Shown here piece by piece: positions 1-12,480 of a DNA stretch of 64,000 nt. The position numbers were made by a program, and so were the translations under genes. Position 1 is the first letter of the stretch. Each line of letters begins with the position of its first letter. The notes under the pieces were generated by a model. It was not told the origin of the DNA, searched no databases, and saw only the letters and a list, made by a program, of their open reading frames with translations. Source of the stretch: Fennellomyces sp. T-0311 (taxonomy: Eukaryota; Mucoromycota; Mucoromycetes; Mucorales; Lichtheimiaceae); contig JALLLT010000015.1 in assembly GCA_025266875.1 (NCBI GenBank), forward strand, positions 186,001-250,000, written 5' to 3'.

Positions 1-167
1 CGGTGCATGATTACTTGTGTCATTCTTTCCACATTGGTTGCACGGTAATGAACTGACAACAGTTTTTTTTTATATTTGAGTGTTGGGAGGAATGGGAAAC
101 TACGGGACCAGGTTTAGTGCATCCAAAGAGAGAAGTGGGAGACTGACGTAAAGCCATAACATATTAG

Positions 168-786
168 GATACTCCGCGCTCAGGACCTGGAGATCAGGCA
201 AAGAGTGTTGAACCACGACACTCCGCTACCTTCACCGAGTCTTCATCCGCCTCCTACACACACCGCAGCCGGTGGCCTTGCACAGCCAGCTTCCGATTAC
301 TATGTCGACACCCTCGCGACAGATGACCACATTCTCTCTCTTGTACACGCAGTGATTGACCTCAACAAGCACCTCCTGATCGAACCATCCCAAGATCGGC
401 TGTTTCGACTATTTGAGACGGACCAGGAGAGTGCACAGGCTTACTACAAGCAGCTACTAGATTATTGTTACTATGCGCCAGCCAATCTCGAAGCTCTCAA
501 TCTCGACCATCCCGACCATCAGACCTTCAAATGTCTTGGTGTCAGTATCTACGCCTTTACCCGTCAAATCCCATATCAAACCGAAGACGAAACCTCATCA
601 GCCTTCAAGAAGATCCTTATGGATGTTATCATGCAGGGTGGAGATGCAGGCACAAATGCAGCCGTCGCCGGAGCCTTGCTTGGTGTGCGTGTTGGGTATG
701 GTCGCTTGCCTAGCGATTGGGTTATTGGTTTGAAGCGTTGGGAATGGCTCGAAGATCGTGTTGATGAGTTTTGCAATCTTCTTTAA
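168..786 (+). CDS. ADP-ribosylglycohydrolase (ARH/DraG) family protein, 3' part
   Basis: This is the last exon of a gene whose 5' part lies in or before the first 170 bases. The frame is open from a stop at 157-159, and a good acceptor (ATATTAG) ends at 167, so the GTG near 205 is not taken as the start. The C-terminal ARH pattern is clear: a FKCLGVSIYAF segment (family: TFKCLG...), then GGDAGTNAAVAGALLG, then a YGRLPSDWVIGL end. Family members remove ADP-ribose from proteins or nucleic acids, using two metal ions held partly by the GGDxDTN box. Here the second Asp of that box is Gly, so one metal ligand appears lost; the enzyme may be inactive or changed. The next gene is about 1.7 kb away on the other strand, so the context gives no hint of substrate. 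Confidence 0.72.
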
Positions 787-2465
787 CGTCATTCAATTGC
801 ACCTTCATTTCTTTTAATTCTTATGCCTTTTTACATAACTCACACGCAATACATACACACAATTACGGCCCTTTTATACATATTTTTCACACCACACTCA
901 CACTCTCTCCCACAGACCGACACGTACATAAATAATGAACTCCTACTGTATTATGCCTACCCCTTTCCCCTTCCTTTCATTTTCTTTGTTTGGTATTTGG
1001 TTTATTTCTCTTTTGTTTAGTCGACAGCATCCGTGTTTAACCAACGGTCCAAAATTATTGTTTCTACGATATAATAGCATAATGTGAAATCACAGACAAC
1101 ATCAACAATATTAATGCACCATTTGTTATTATAACAGACGACGTGTTCATTAAAGCGCATCGCGCAGGAAGCTAATTTCATTGGATGACATATATTCGTC
1201 ATTGGTGCATCTGATCCAAATGAAAGCGTACTATTACAGAGCAACGAAACAGTATGGAACGTTGTTATATGTATGTGCAAGCCAATTGGCAACATATACA
1301 AGTACTTGTTACATTCCAGTTATCATTGTTATATATGCTTGCAATGGTACCGATGGCGATCACGGAGCAGAAGCTCGGATGAGATATGTAACACGACGCA
1401 TGATGCAAATTCCCCACGTCGCCATGCATGAAGCTTTGGATCCCGTCGTTTTGTTGTACTAGCATCACATGTGTCTTTTCATAGAGCGTTAGATCATGCA
1501 TATTTTCTCAGCATTGAGCCATTCAGCAGATTTCAAATGGTACATATTATTTACCTTTGCGTTTCCACACGTTTCCATTTATGCGAAGGTTTTCTGGTAA
1601 TGCTATATTCGGTAAGCATGCATATACATATTTCTTTTTAACGTGTTGAGAACATGAAATGATGATCCGCAGTGCTCATCCACTAGAACGATTTTGGTAA
1701 GGCCAATACAATATGCTTACACGCTTGCATATTTTCCTTCTTGGATCAATCCTGTTTGGTGATAATCAAGATGCCGGTTAAAGCATGACAAAATTAGACA
1801 CAACTAACAAAATGTCAAATAAAGTAAGGCGTGATCTCTACTTATGCAAAGTAACTTCAATACTGCGTGCTCCGTACGCCTTAAATAAAGCCAGCAGTTG
1901 TCATTAGATTGAGAATGTCATGTCGGCTTAGGAAAGTTAAAACGTCATAACTTTTTTTTTAATTAGCCTTTGGTGATCCATCGAACCTGCTATGTGTCAG
2001 CATATATATTTCACAGCCTGTCCAATGATAACGTCCATTTTAACTCGTCTGGGCATTATATGCAGTTGCGCCTGGATTACTCGCACGCGTGCATACAATA
2101 TCGGGTAATTTGTTTAAATGTAGGTCCCCAACAAACGGACATTATTTCTCCCTAGTAAGTTTCAGTTTGATATGTAGAACATACCCACGAGGCACACTGA
2201 TTATTTAAATTCCCCATGGGTCAGCTCGTCACTCAATTTTAGTCACTTTCGGATGTATCCGAGACATGGGAAAAAGGTACAAGGACTGATGATTTTTATT
2301 ATCGAAAACGTAATTTGTAATGGGCAGGAAGTGTACAATTAAAAAAATGACGGACAGGATGTTTTTACAATACGTATACGTGCAAAAATTTTTGGTAGAT
2401 GGTTGGAGGGGGATAACGATTTGTATACAATATGTGGTAAAGGGTAGTATCTACAAACATCGAAT
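787..2465. other. Intergenic region, no gene seen
   Basis: The first 230 bases are C/T-rich (CACACA and CTTTTC runs), as in the 3' flank of a fungal gene. The rest is AT-rich without a convincing ORF, tRNA or repeat. The short ORFs in both strands (under 95 codons) have no recognisable motif. Confidence 0.6.
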
Positions 2466-4285
2466 TTATGGGTTGAAACGGAACTTGGGATGTCTGTGAC
2501 CCAAGCCGCTGATTTCCTCAGGAGTAAGGCCTTCGAGAATATGGTCTCGTTTGCCAGCTTCTCTTTGCTTGTTCTCCCACTTCATGTGCAAAGTGGCACC
2601 ACCGGCACCGACAAAGACCAAGATGGCGCAAACCAAGTTGATGATGTTACCGGCGAGATATTCCGGAGCCTGCTCAGGAAGATACGTCCAGGTAGCAATC
2701 AAACCACCTAATTGTTTTACGATGAGTAAGCGTTATCGTTTTGAGAAAGCAAATGAAGTGATATTTACCAATGGAACCAGCACTGATGGCAAAGGCACTA
2801 GCGATTGCACGAACCATGGGGCCAGCCGTGTTTTCGACAACCCAGCCAACAAACATGGGACTGCCAGTAAACGCTCCGGCTGTGGCGAAGAAAATAGCCA
2901 TATAGCGAGGGCCGATATCTTCTTTAACGCCAATAAGTACAGCAAAGGCGATGGTCATCAATGGGGCAGCCATGCCATAAAGGAAGACACCTCGTGTCTT
3001 GAACTTATCCGACAAGATGGATGCAGTGACGCATACAATACAACCAAGAGCGTAAGGTGGAACGGTCATCAATTGTGTTTCGAGGGTACCCCAACCCATG
3101 GTCGAAAGAAGCGAGGGCTATGTAGATAATAAAGTTAGAAAAAAGTTTTCTCGCGAAAATAATTTTCGTATAATACGAACCATGAAAAGAGCAATCGAGT
3201 TCATACACAAAAGCACCGAAAAAAGACCAAGGGCAAGGAAAATGGTGTTCCAGTTGAAGATAGCACTGGTGAAGTGCTCTTTCTTGAGTGATTCTTGTTG
3301 CTTGGTCATGACTTCGAGCTGAATACGGAGCTGGCCGATTCTGCGTTCTTCTTCGGTCAGGAACGAAGCAGTTTCGGGGTTTTGTGCCAACAAAAAGTAA
3401 GCAATGACCGCAGCGATCATGGTGAGAATACCCTCAAAGAAGAAGATATTGCGCCAGGTGTGCATGATACCCCATGGAGGAATATAGGAGAAACCGATAG
3501 CAAGGAGACCACCAAAGGCACCTGCCAAACTAGCACCGGAAGCGTAGATACCGACGCGAGTAATAAGTTCATTACGACGGTAACTATTTTTTTTTGAAAA
3601 AAAAAAACCGTTAGTCATGGCCGTAGTAAACATGCAAGTCGCTTATACGTACAATGTGGAAAGTGTGTAGGAAATACCTGGCATGATGCCAGCCTGGGCA
3701 ATACCAAGGATAAAACGAGCAGCAAAAATACCACCAAAGTTGTTGCAGAAGGCAATACACATGGTAATAAGGCCAAAGGCGAACGAAATACCGGGCAATG
3801 CAAGGCGTGGGCCGAATTTCTTACAGAGAATGTTGCAAGGACTAGGGAAAAGTGAATAGATCCAGGTTAGATAACTGATCGATGTGTGTGTGTGATCAGA
3901 TAGTAAACGTACATTTCACAAAGAATGTAAGTAATGAAGAAGCCAGTAAGCACAACACTCATTTTGCTGCCCTCGAGGCCGAGATCTTCTTGCAAACCGA
4001 GAACTTTGGCGTTACCAACGTTAGTTCTATGATTGGAGATCAGTTAAAACCATGTAGAAAAATAGTAAATTTCCATGTATATCTATATATATACCTGGTG
4101 AGGAAAGCGAAAATGTATAACAGTGTTACAGACGAGAGAATTCGACGATCAAATTTGCGTCTCAAGCTAGCTTCAATTTTGGGATCGATCTCTTCCAAGG
4201 TAGTTGGAAGTTCATAGCGTGAATCTTCGATTGAACTCGATCCTGTTGAGCCCTCGCTTTTTTCAATCATCACTTTCTCCGTCAT
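2466..4285 (-). CDS. MFS transporter, Dal5/TNA1 (anion:cation symporter) type
   Basis: Six exons give 495 residues: 4285-4095, 4026-3913, 3841-3653, 3583-3181, 3117-2769, 2707-2466. The N-terminus is acidic and cytosolic. A DPKIEASLRRKFDRRIL segment precedes TM1, and the family hallmark TNVGNAKVLGLQEDLGL follows it; YRRNELITRVGIY marks the cytosolic loop 4-5 region, and a long polar loop separates the two six-helix halves. The tail is polar. The Dal5 family carries organic anions such as allantoate, nicotinate and hydroxybenzoates with protons across the plasma membrane. The gene lies on the outer side of the gentisate block, 4.6 kb from the dioxygenase and in the same orientation, so a hydroxybenzoate importer is a fair guess (inference). 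No CGGAAAA-n-CATCCG site was seen upstream, which weakens that link. Confidence 0.85.
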
Positions 4286-7200
4286 TGTGGAATATACGTC
4301 AAGGGTATGAACGTGACGTATTTAAAGCTTGAAAAGGGTAAAAAAAGGGAGAAGAGGAAGGTTGTGATGTTTCGCATCTTTCGGCTCTTCTCCCGCTATA
4401 TATTTATATTATTTCGGTTCGAAAAATATGGCAGCCAATTGGATGCCAATCCGCAAGAAGAAAAAAAGTAACCAGCGTTGGAGAACAAACGTTCTGTTGG
4501 GTTAGCGAACTCAGCTTAGTTTTCGTCAGCAGTAGTATAGGGCAAGTTAAGCTGCGTCTTAACCTATACAAGGTAATTGGTCCTGCACTTACCCCACATT
4601 CCCCGCCCGGGTAACTTATCTGGGTACCTATCGATGGTGACACATTGGTCGGGGGTGTTCAATTGGCGCCCAACAAAACGAAGTATCTGAAAGTGGAGAG
4701 ATGGATAAAAGAACAAGCCGTATGTCTAATGCTATATAGGTACAATGGCAGAGTTGTAAGCATGCGAAAGAAAAACAGGAAGGGTGATCAGCGCACTCCC
4801 TTCTTTTCATTGGCTAGTAGAACCGTAGCACTCGGCTGTCTTTGAATCACATTTTTCCAGATCTGGACAAAAAATGTTTTTGACAGATCATAATGGCCTA
4901 TTGTCTACCACCAGGTTACTAATTAAGGTATGTTACTGATACATTACCAGCACGATCTGACATTCTATGTTTTTTTGAAGGAAAACATATAGAAATATCT
5001 TCGTTAGATTTCATTGAATGAAATCTTTTTTTTTACTTGCCGCCAGCAGTTGACGAACCAATGAACTGGCGAAACCCTGTATCTGCCACGAAAAAATGCG
5101 TCAGTATCTCCAAAAGAGGTAAGACTACCCCGCTTGAGATTTGTCTTTTTTGTGGGTTACGGCAAATTGTTCATACGATTGAGTCATAAAAAAAAGGCCC
5201 CCACATTTCGCAAATCCTTCGGCTCACGAATCCGAACTACTAGCGATGTTATTGGCCAGCTTCGGCCGAGAGTTCCGATGGTTTGCAAAAGGCGACGACA
5301 TTTGTCATATGAAATCATAGAGTCCCCGTTTAAAAGTAGTATTACCTGGAAAAATATTACGGCTGGTCCTGTTTTATGAAACCAGTCTCCGAGGAATCGG
5401 ACCAAATGGTCATAGTAACCTACATCCATGCAGTGCTTTATTAGTCCCTATTTGCTTTTGCACAAGAAACGTTAGTTCTCGTGTAGCACACGATTAATCC
5501 ATTGTTCAAATAATTCTGTTTAGCGATCATTAAAATTTGAACAGTTGAACTGTGGATAAATCTATTGCAGCGGAGAACCAAAATGGTTTTCTCGGTGCTC
5601 CAAGATGTGTGTGCCTCCTACCTGTGACGTCTGGAAAATTTTGCTTGTCGTTTTCTCAGGTTCGCCAGATGGCAACAGTTGGCCCATAATAAACATATTA
5701 TGAATAAAGTTGGCTAGGTCTTTTGAAACATCAGATGCCAATATAGTTCTGCTGTACGATAAAACGTTAGCTTATCTACCACTTACCTGTATGAACACCT
5801 TGTAAAAGGAGTGGTTTGTTTCTCATATCGCAGTTGCGGAAATAGAGCTTTTGGCAGTACCGAACGCTGATGCAGAGAAATCAAGTCAGGGTATCAGTTG
5901 CAAGGACTGATATCGTAAGCCAAATTGTTTGAAGTCGGTTGGGGGACTTTACCTTTTAAAACGAAAGAAGTAAGCAATAGGTCGAATGTTTTGTGTGTGA
6001 ATAGTAAAATTGTTTACCTGGTATTGAATAATGGAAATCTTGGTTGTTACAGTGGGCACAAAACGGTTGGTATCGGTTATGAGTTTATGCGAACAGCCGT
6101 CGAGCCAATAGGTAGCGAGGTATTAGTCAGAACGCCATCACTTGGTAGCTTCAGATTGCGTCCGCAAAAGACATACGCTGCTGCTACGTCCCATGAAGGA
6201 TTATGGGCGCTGTCCTATATGTCGGCTGGGGTGTAAAGTCTAACAAATACGGGTACCATGCGAGAAGAAGTTTCCAACAAGCTGGACGACCGCTTAGAAT
6301 GGGTCAAAGGTAAAGAAAAAGCCATCGAGGTGCTTTCCTAGGTATGGCTCTCGCAGTGATTTCTTGGGGCAATGGAACCAGCTTGTTCATAGTTTTCGCC
6401 TTGTATACCAAATAGCATGTCTGTGGTTGTTTCATAAACTTATTGATCTAGCTATTGTATAACAAAGTTGCCTGTTAAAAATATACTGCATACTATGAAA
6501 AGCGCAGGATACTATACCTTTTGTACGAGGAATCGTCGTCGACGACTTTAGCAATGAAAAAGGTATTCGGGAAATGGGCACGGAAGCAATTGACCAATAA
6601 GCGTCTGTTGCACTTACATGTTCACGGCCAGAGTACGCAACAAAAACCACGGTCTTCTTCAAGCTGCGTAGAGCTTCCAGAGGAAAGTCGAGCTACTTTT
6701 GCTATATGGGATAGCGGACGACAGAGAAACACCATGAAGGACACACCGCGAACCAAGGGGGTATCAGATCGGCCGAGATCTGCGATGGTGATGATCATCC
6801 TGAGCAACTGTTGCTTGGGGGAAAATGGTTGTAGTGAAGGAAATCAGCTGGCCAACAAACAAGAGGCAAAGAGGCTGCTGTAACGGCAAAGGTCAGTAAA
6901 AACGAAATAAGAAACAATGTTTGGACGAATGAGAGCATCGACGTTACCTTTAGGTACGCATGTGGGGTTCGCTCCAAGAAATACTGGAATTCTCAAACAT
7001 ACAAAGTCAGGTCAGTAAGACACCAAGGTGCATATTATTATGAAACAACGGAACACGCAGTTCAATGAGTAGGGCCATTTGAATCAATACGGTTCCTTCA
7101 AATAGAGATTCTGCCGCTGTCTCGATGTTGTTGAATCAATTGGAAGGTAAACGAAAGAGAGGCGTCGTATCGTTTTTTCTTTTTCGGTGGCCGGGGTATT

Positions 7201-8884
7201 CCAATTGGTGTGTGGAGTACCGAGTGAACTAGTAAGAAATTCGAATTGCGCAAAGCATTTTTTTTTACTTTAACAAGGGAAAGCGTTTGTAAAGAAAAGG
7301 CGGTGATGGGAGAACCGGATAAACAGAAAGTCGCCTTTGATCCAAGAATGTGAGAAAAAGAAGCAAAATTGTTCAACCTCGTACTAGAGTTTATATAAGA
7401 TCGATTTGTCATTTGTAAGAGACGCGTGGGATCATGGCACAACGCATCATAAAATGGAAATGTGGAGTCTACTGAGAAAACCTGTGCGACATTTCAATCT
7501 CAGTAGTCGAAAAAATTGTGGGGTTCCTTACCAAAAAGATCTTTTTAGGAAATGGACGGAACCTGAAACAGCCCGACGCCCCTCGAAACAAATGTCAGGT
7601 CTTCCATTGACATAACGGATGACTCATGAATTTCTCAACCCACAAGAAAGAACGAGACATACCTTCATGATATATTTGCGAGACAGATAGAAAAAGCAGT
7701 GTGGATCACACAGATAGGATGAATCCGTTGAAATCGAGCGCTGATGTGCAGTTAGTCGGGGAAAAAAAGCTCATAAGAATTATTAATAGTTGCGAGGTAA
7801 GATCAGGCCAGCAAATCCGGATTCTTTAAAGAAAAAGAAAGTCAATCGAAAATGCGCTTAGAAGCTTTGTCATGTCATTGAACGTCTTGGATATCCAATG
7901 CATCCCATCGTCTCTCGGATTCCACAAACAGAGCTACACGTAGAATTGCGCAAAGCAGGCACGCATACGGTATATCTTTGTCTTCGCCCAAGATCATTAA
8001 AATACCTCAAAGGAAAATTAGCAATACTACCAGCCGTGAGTTTGTGCGTCTGAAAAGACAGGTCATCCTGTTGATGGAAGGAGGGTGACCAAGCGACGAA
8101 CCCCGCATTTCGCGACTATTTTTAATTCTTGTGTTTATTTAATTATACTCCTCCAAGGCATTCATAATCTTTCGATAGCATGTCGAGTTATTCTTCCAGC
8201 ACCATAAAGTGCACTTCATCATCTTTCACGATATGCATCAGTTTCATACAAAGAGAGTACCAGTAAAGTAGATGAAACCGAAAACGGATAGTTACACAAG
8301 GTTCCGTGTACCGCAGCCGACTCGCCTCATCTTGGACCCCTATCCGAATCACGGTCGTGCCTGCATTGTTGCTGATCGACAAAGCGTATTTTGGAGACTA
8401 ATCAACTGAATGTTTATGCAAATGTGTGATGTGATACAAAGTTTTCCCTTTGTAGATCAGTTTATACCCCACAAACTTCTTGCGTTTGTGTCTTGTTCCG
8501 CACGACTCTTGTATGCTGCTCCGCTTTCCTCAACCGTGAGAAATAGTGGTTTCGTAGCAGCAATATGGAATCTGTCAAATGAGGAAGCAACATTGCCATG
8601 ACAACACCATGGCACTTTTTCGACGCCTCATGTCAAAGTCTGAAGCGAATGGAATGAATGTCTGTTGGCGTAAGATCATAGATCGGATCCGTTTGTGGAT
8701 TCCAGAATGAGCTGTCCTTGAGATCCAGAGTCAAGTATGTTTCAAAAAGAACAAGGTATTTCTTTTACAAGTCGGTTTTATTGTAACAGTCGAGGGATAG
8801 ATACAGTCGATGGATTTTGTTGGGATAATATACACACAAAAAAAAGAGAGGGGGATAGAAGAGAGGTGGTGGCTTTTTCTTTTT
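4286..8884. other. Gene-poor 4.6-kb stretch; possibly a decayed membrane-protein gene
   Basis: No intact gene could be assembled. On the minus strand around 7070-6500 there are exon-like pieces with good short introns (branch-like TACTGAC followed by AG), including a hydrophobic peptide CLLFVGQLISF near 6870 and a LGRSDTPLVRGVSF piece near 6760. They sit in different frames and run into stops. Another minus-strand piece near 6200-6080 (SWDVAAAYVFCGRNL) also ends in stops. This looks like a broken or highly spliced gene; I cannot name it. The rest of the stretch shows nothing. Confidence 0.3.
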
Positions 8885-9956
8885 TTACTGCTGGGCGCGG
8901 TACAAGGCCAAGTTGTCGAGCAAAGGCTTGTCGTTGAAAGCGAAAAGGTAGGCGGTCTCGGTGCCTTCGTTGTGGTGAGTGATTCCGCTCCAGGCGGGGA
9001 CAGCAAAGGTGTCACTCTTGGTCCACTTGAGAATGGTCTTGTTACCCTTGCCATCCTCGACCTCACTATAACCGGAGCCACCGTAAACATGGAAGACCTT
9101 GGAGCAGGTTTCGCGACGTTGGGGCGACACGGAGTTGGCGCCAATACGTTCAGCCTCACCACCGATGATATAAGAGAGTGGGGAGCCATCAGGCTTCTTG
9201 TAGGTATACGAGGCGTACGAAGCATCACCCGTGCTATCCAAAGCAGCCTGGACAGGTGCCCAAGGGAACTTCAAGGAGCTGTTCTCGGCAGGGCTGCAGA
9301 AAAAATATATAAAGTTAGCATGAATAAAACAATAAAGACAGCCAGCTTTTTTTCACTTACGAGCTAGGGTAACGGGGCTCAGAGTACAACTCAGCAAAGT
9401 TGACAGGAATGTACTGGAACATTGGGAGATCAAGACCATCGAGCCAGATCATGACATCCTTGCCCTCGTGGCCGTGATCGTGCCATTGCCATGGAGGAGT
9501 CAAGATAACGTCACCACGCTCCATGTAAATCTTTTCGCCTTCGACGGCAGTGAAACCGCGTTCGCCTTCGATAATGAAACGCAAAGCAAAAGCACGATGA
9601 CGATGAGCAGGAGCAACTTCACCGGGATTGATGAGCTGCAGACCAGCATAAAGGGTGTCGGTGGTGCATGGAGCCTCTGTAGTAATAAACATATTTAGAG
9701 AACATGTGTCATTAATGAAAAAAAGTAACTTACTCATAGTGGGGTTGATCAACATGAGGACACGACGTTCGGCTTCCTCGGCCTTAATCTGCTTGCCAGA
9801 TTCAATAAGGGCGGGTCGCATCTTTTGGTATTCCCAAACATAGGGAACAGCCTTGGGCGACGGGTTGGGAGGGACCATGGCCTCCATGACGGTCCAGAGA
9901 GGCTCGGCGTTGATGTCAGGGAAGTTCTTCAAGAAACCAAGTTTGTCTTCAGCCAT
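8885..9956 (-). CDS. Gentisate 1,2-dioxygenase (bicupin)
   Basis: Three exons (9956-9734, 9676-9361, 9293-8885) give 315 residues. The start MAEDKLGFL is preferred because a TATATAAAA box lies about 55 bases upstream (10007-10016). The N-terminal cupin carries the metal-site pattern [17 protein letters not shown] followed by the second cupin motif around [18 protein letters not shown]. The C-terminal half has [24 protein letters not shown], typical of the second cupin. The enzyme uses Fe(II) and O2 to cleave gentisate between C1 and C2, giving maleylpyruvate; it is cytosolic. It is divergent from the FAD hydroxylase gene, with a 1.04-kb shared intergenic region that holds two copies of the putative operator just upstream of this gene's TATA box. 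Family assignment is firm; the cluster context supports it. Confidence 0.92.
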
Positions 9957-10084
9957 TTTGATGTAGAAAGTTAAACAAAAGGAAGCCCAATTGTCGCGGC
10001 CTTTGCTTTTTATATAGTGGGCTGTTTGCGTAATGGGCCAAAAAAAAGAAGCGGTCTTTATTTTTCCAATGACCAAGACAATCG

Positions 10085-10100
10085 CGGATGGAGTTTTCCG
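10085..10100 (-). promoter_or_regulatory. Candidate Zn2Cys6 site, CGG-N10-CCG
   Basis: Minus-strand reading is CGGAAAACTCCATCCG. It shares the CGGAAAA...CATCCG frame with sites at 10167-10181 and 20209-20224. Inverted CGG triplets are the usual half-sites of Zn2Cys6 dimers. Confidence 0.5.
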
Positions 10101-10166
10101 TGGCCCATCTTACTCCACATAAAGTTTCACATCCCCACGCCAGCCTCATCGGTGGGATGCGAGATT

Positions 10167-10181
10167 CGGAAAAATCATCCG
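10167..10181 (+). promoter_or_regulatory. Candidate Zn2Cys6 site, CGG-N9-CCG
   Basis: CGGAAAAATCATCCG, with matching flanks so that the arms are TTCGG and CCGAA. It lies about 70 bases from the site at 10085. Confidence 0.5.
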
Positions 10182-10999
10182 AAGGTTTCGTGTGGAGCGG
10201 TAGAAAATTTTAGTGCGCATTTTGTCAGACACAAGACCAATAATTTATCCAGAAGTTTATCCAGAAAGGGTAAACTAATGCAAATCCGGGGTGAAACGAT
10301 GGCATCATAGAAAAAAAATAAACATCGGCATATTGATTTGCAACAGCAACAAATGTCAAACCAAATGGGACAAACAGAAACCGAGTGATGTGGTAACTAA
10401 TGGCTGCTACATATGTATCTCGCATTGATTAAGCATACGAATGCAATTGCTACGTTTAATTATACCTTGCAAGACTAGCATTGTGATAAATTCGTTGCTT
10501 GTATGTTTATTATTTGTAAAACAAAGGTTATGGCCTTGACATGTTGCGACAAGATCAATTATGCACGAATTGCTATGTTTGCATAAGAATGCACACTTGA
10601 GAAAGCCTCACTTGAGCATAATCTATCTTGTTCGGCTAATGCATACAAAAAAATGCTCTTTGCAATGTACAATTTTTTTTTGCCAGGCCGAGCGCACTTG
10701 TCAGGGACACCAATGATGAGGATGAATCGTGGCGGGGACTTTAATTTTCGTTTGACGCTCTCCTTTGGTTATTTGGAAGAACTTGTGGTCCGATGAGGTG
10801 GGGGCTATGAGGTAAAACTCCTGCATCTCGGAAGAAAGAGCCAATGGGATAGCTTCCGCACACACAATCCTCAGATTTCCCAATTTTTTTTCCCCACAGC
10901 AAAGAAACGTCCCAGCCCCGCATATCGGTATATAAGCAATAGCGAACGAACTTGTCCCTTTTCTTAACTTTTTTTTCTCAACTACTTCAACAAGAAAAA

Positions 11000-12480
11000 A
11001 TGCCTCAGATTGTTCTCAACATTGCTATTGTCGGTGGTGGCCTTGGTGGTCTTGCTACTGCCATCGCTCTTCGTCGTGCTGGTCATGATGTTACCGTCTA
11101 CGAAGGTGCCAAGGAACTTAGCGAAGTTGGTGCCGGTATCCAGGTCCCACCAAACACTTCCCGTCTTTTGGACGCCTATGGTCTTTTTGAGCGTTTCAAG
11201 GAAAAAGTCGTCTGGCCCGCCAACATTAACATGCGCCGCTACGATACCGGTGCTATCATTGGCCCTACTCCTTTGAAGCCTTTGATGATTGAGAAATACG
11301 GTTATCCGTAAGTTTTTTTTTTAAAAAAAAAGCACCGATTGATTTATTGTCTTTGAATCCTAACTTTTTATTTAATCATTTAGCTACTGGCTCATTCACC
11401 GTGCTGACTACCAGCAACTCTTGTTCGATGCTGCCGTTGAGCTTGGTGCCAAGGTTCTCCTTGATTCCCGCGTTGAAGGTGTTGATGATGCCACTGTCAG
11501 CGTCAAGTTGGCTGGTGGCAAGTCTGATAAGTACGATTTCATTATTGGTGCTGATGGTAAGTTACTTGGCGAAATATATATATATATATATGGGGGGGGA
11601 GTTGGGGGAAAGGGGGGTTTTGCCATGAGAACAATTTCTTACAATATGACTTGTAGGTATCCGCTCTTTGGTCCGTCTTGCTGTCATGCCCAACGAAGAA
11701 GTCCTTCCTCGCACTTCCACCAACTGTGCCTACCGTGCCACTGTCCCCAAGGCCTTGATGCGTGCCGATCCCAAGGTTTCGTTCTTGATGGACGATCCCA
11801 ACTCCAACTGCTGGATCGGTTACCGTCGCCACATTATGGCTTACCCCATTCGTAACGGTGAATTGTACAACCTTGTCATGTCGCACCCTGGTCAAGCCGC
11901 TGTGGGCCGCTGGAACGAACCTGGTAACTTGGAGGAAATGAAGCAGCACTACCACAACTTTGATCCCATCATCCGCCGCGTCTTGGATAAGGTCGAAGGT
12001 TGCTTGAAGTGGACTTTGGCCGATTTGCCCGTTCTTTCCAACTGGGTCAGCCCCTCGGGTCGCATTTGCTTGATTGGTGATGCTGCTCACGCTATGCTTC
12101 CATACCTCGCCCAGGGTGCCGCCCAGGCCGTTGAAGATGGTGCCACTCTTGGTGAACTTTTTGCTGATATCAAGTCCGTCGATGAGATTCCTGCCTTGTT
12201 GAACCTTTATGAGAAGATCCGTCGTCCCCGTGCCGAAGTTATCCAGAAGGGTGCCTACGAAAACGGTGATATCTGGCACATGCCCGACGGTGAATTGCAG
12301 CAGAAGCGTGACTTGGGCATGCAGGGCAAGTTGGCTGCACACGAGAAGAACCCTAACCAATGGGGTGACGGCAACTTCCAGCCCTGGTTGTTTGGCCACA
12401 ACGCCATTACCGAAGCCAGAAAGCGTTTGGCTGAATTCAGAAACGGTGCTGAACCCGCTGCCGATCTCGCTCGTCTGTAA
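11000..12480 (+). CDS. FAD-dependent aromatic hydroxylase (3-hydroxybenzoate 6-hydroxylase / salicylate hydroxylase type)
   Basis: Three exons (11000-11307, 11384-11556, 11657-12480) give 434 residues. Visible motifs in order: the dinucleotide-binding IAIVGGGLGGLATAIALRRAG at residues 8-28, the DFIIGADGIRSLVR (DG) motif near 155-170, and the GDAAHAMLPYLAQGAAQAVEDG (GD) motif near 305-325. This is the class A flavoprotein monooxygenase order; such enzymes use NAD(P)H and O2 to hydroxylate an aromatic acid in the cytosol. The neighbouring gentisate dioxygenase argues for a product of gentisate, so 3-hydroxybenzoate 6-hydroxylase or salicylate 5-hydroxylation is more likely than catechol formation (inference). 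6-hydroxynicotinate 3-monooxygenase is an alternative. Intron 2 carries an (AT)n run and G-rich tract. Confidence 0.88.

Larger units (their letters stand above)
9957..10999. promoter_or_regulatory. Divergent promoter region of the dioxygenase and hydroxylase genes
   Basis: TATA-like boxes face both ways: TATATAAAA (minus strand, 10016-10007) for the dioxygenase and TATATAAG (10929-10936) for the hydroxylase, about 65 bases before its ATG. Two long CGG..CCG sites lie near 10.1 kb, close to the dioxygenase end. Confidence 0.6.

Noticed and set aside
6430..7070. A complete transporter gene on the minus strand
   Set aside because: Hydrophobic exon-like pieces and good introns exist, but no joining kept one frame through to a recognisable family, so only a possible decayed gene is noted.
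10700..10800. GTGGTCCGATGAGG near 10787 and GCGGTCCGATCC near 16304 as a second shared operator
   Set aside because: Only about eight bases are shared and no third copy was found in the other cluster promoters.
11542..12399. 285-codon minus-strand ORF
   Set aside because: Antisense to the FAD hydroxylase, which has all class A motifs in the plus frame.
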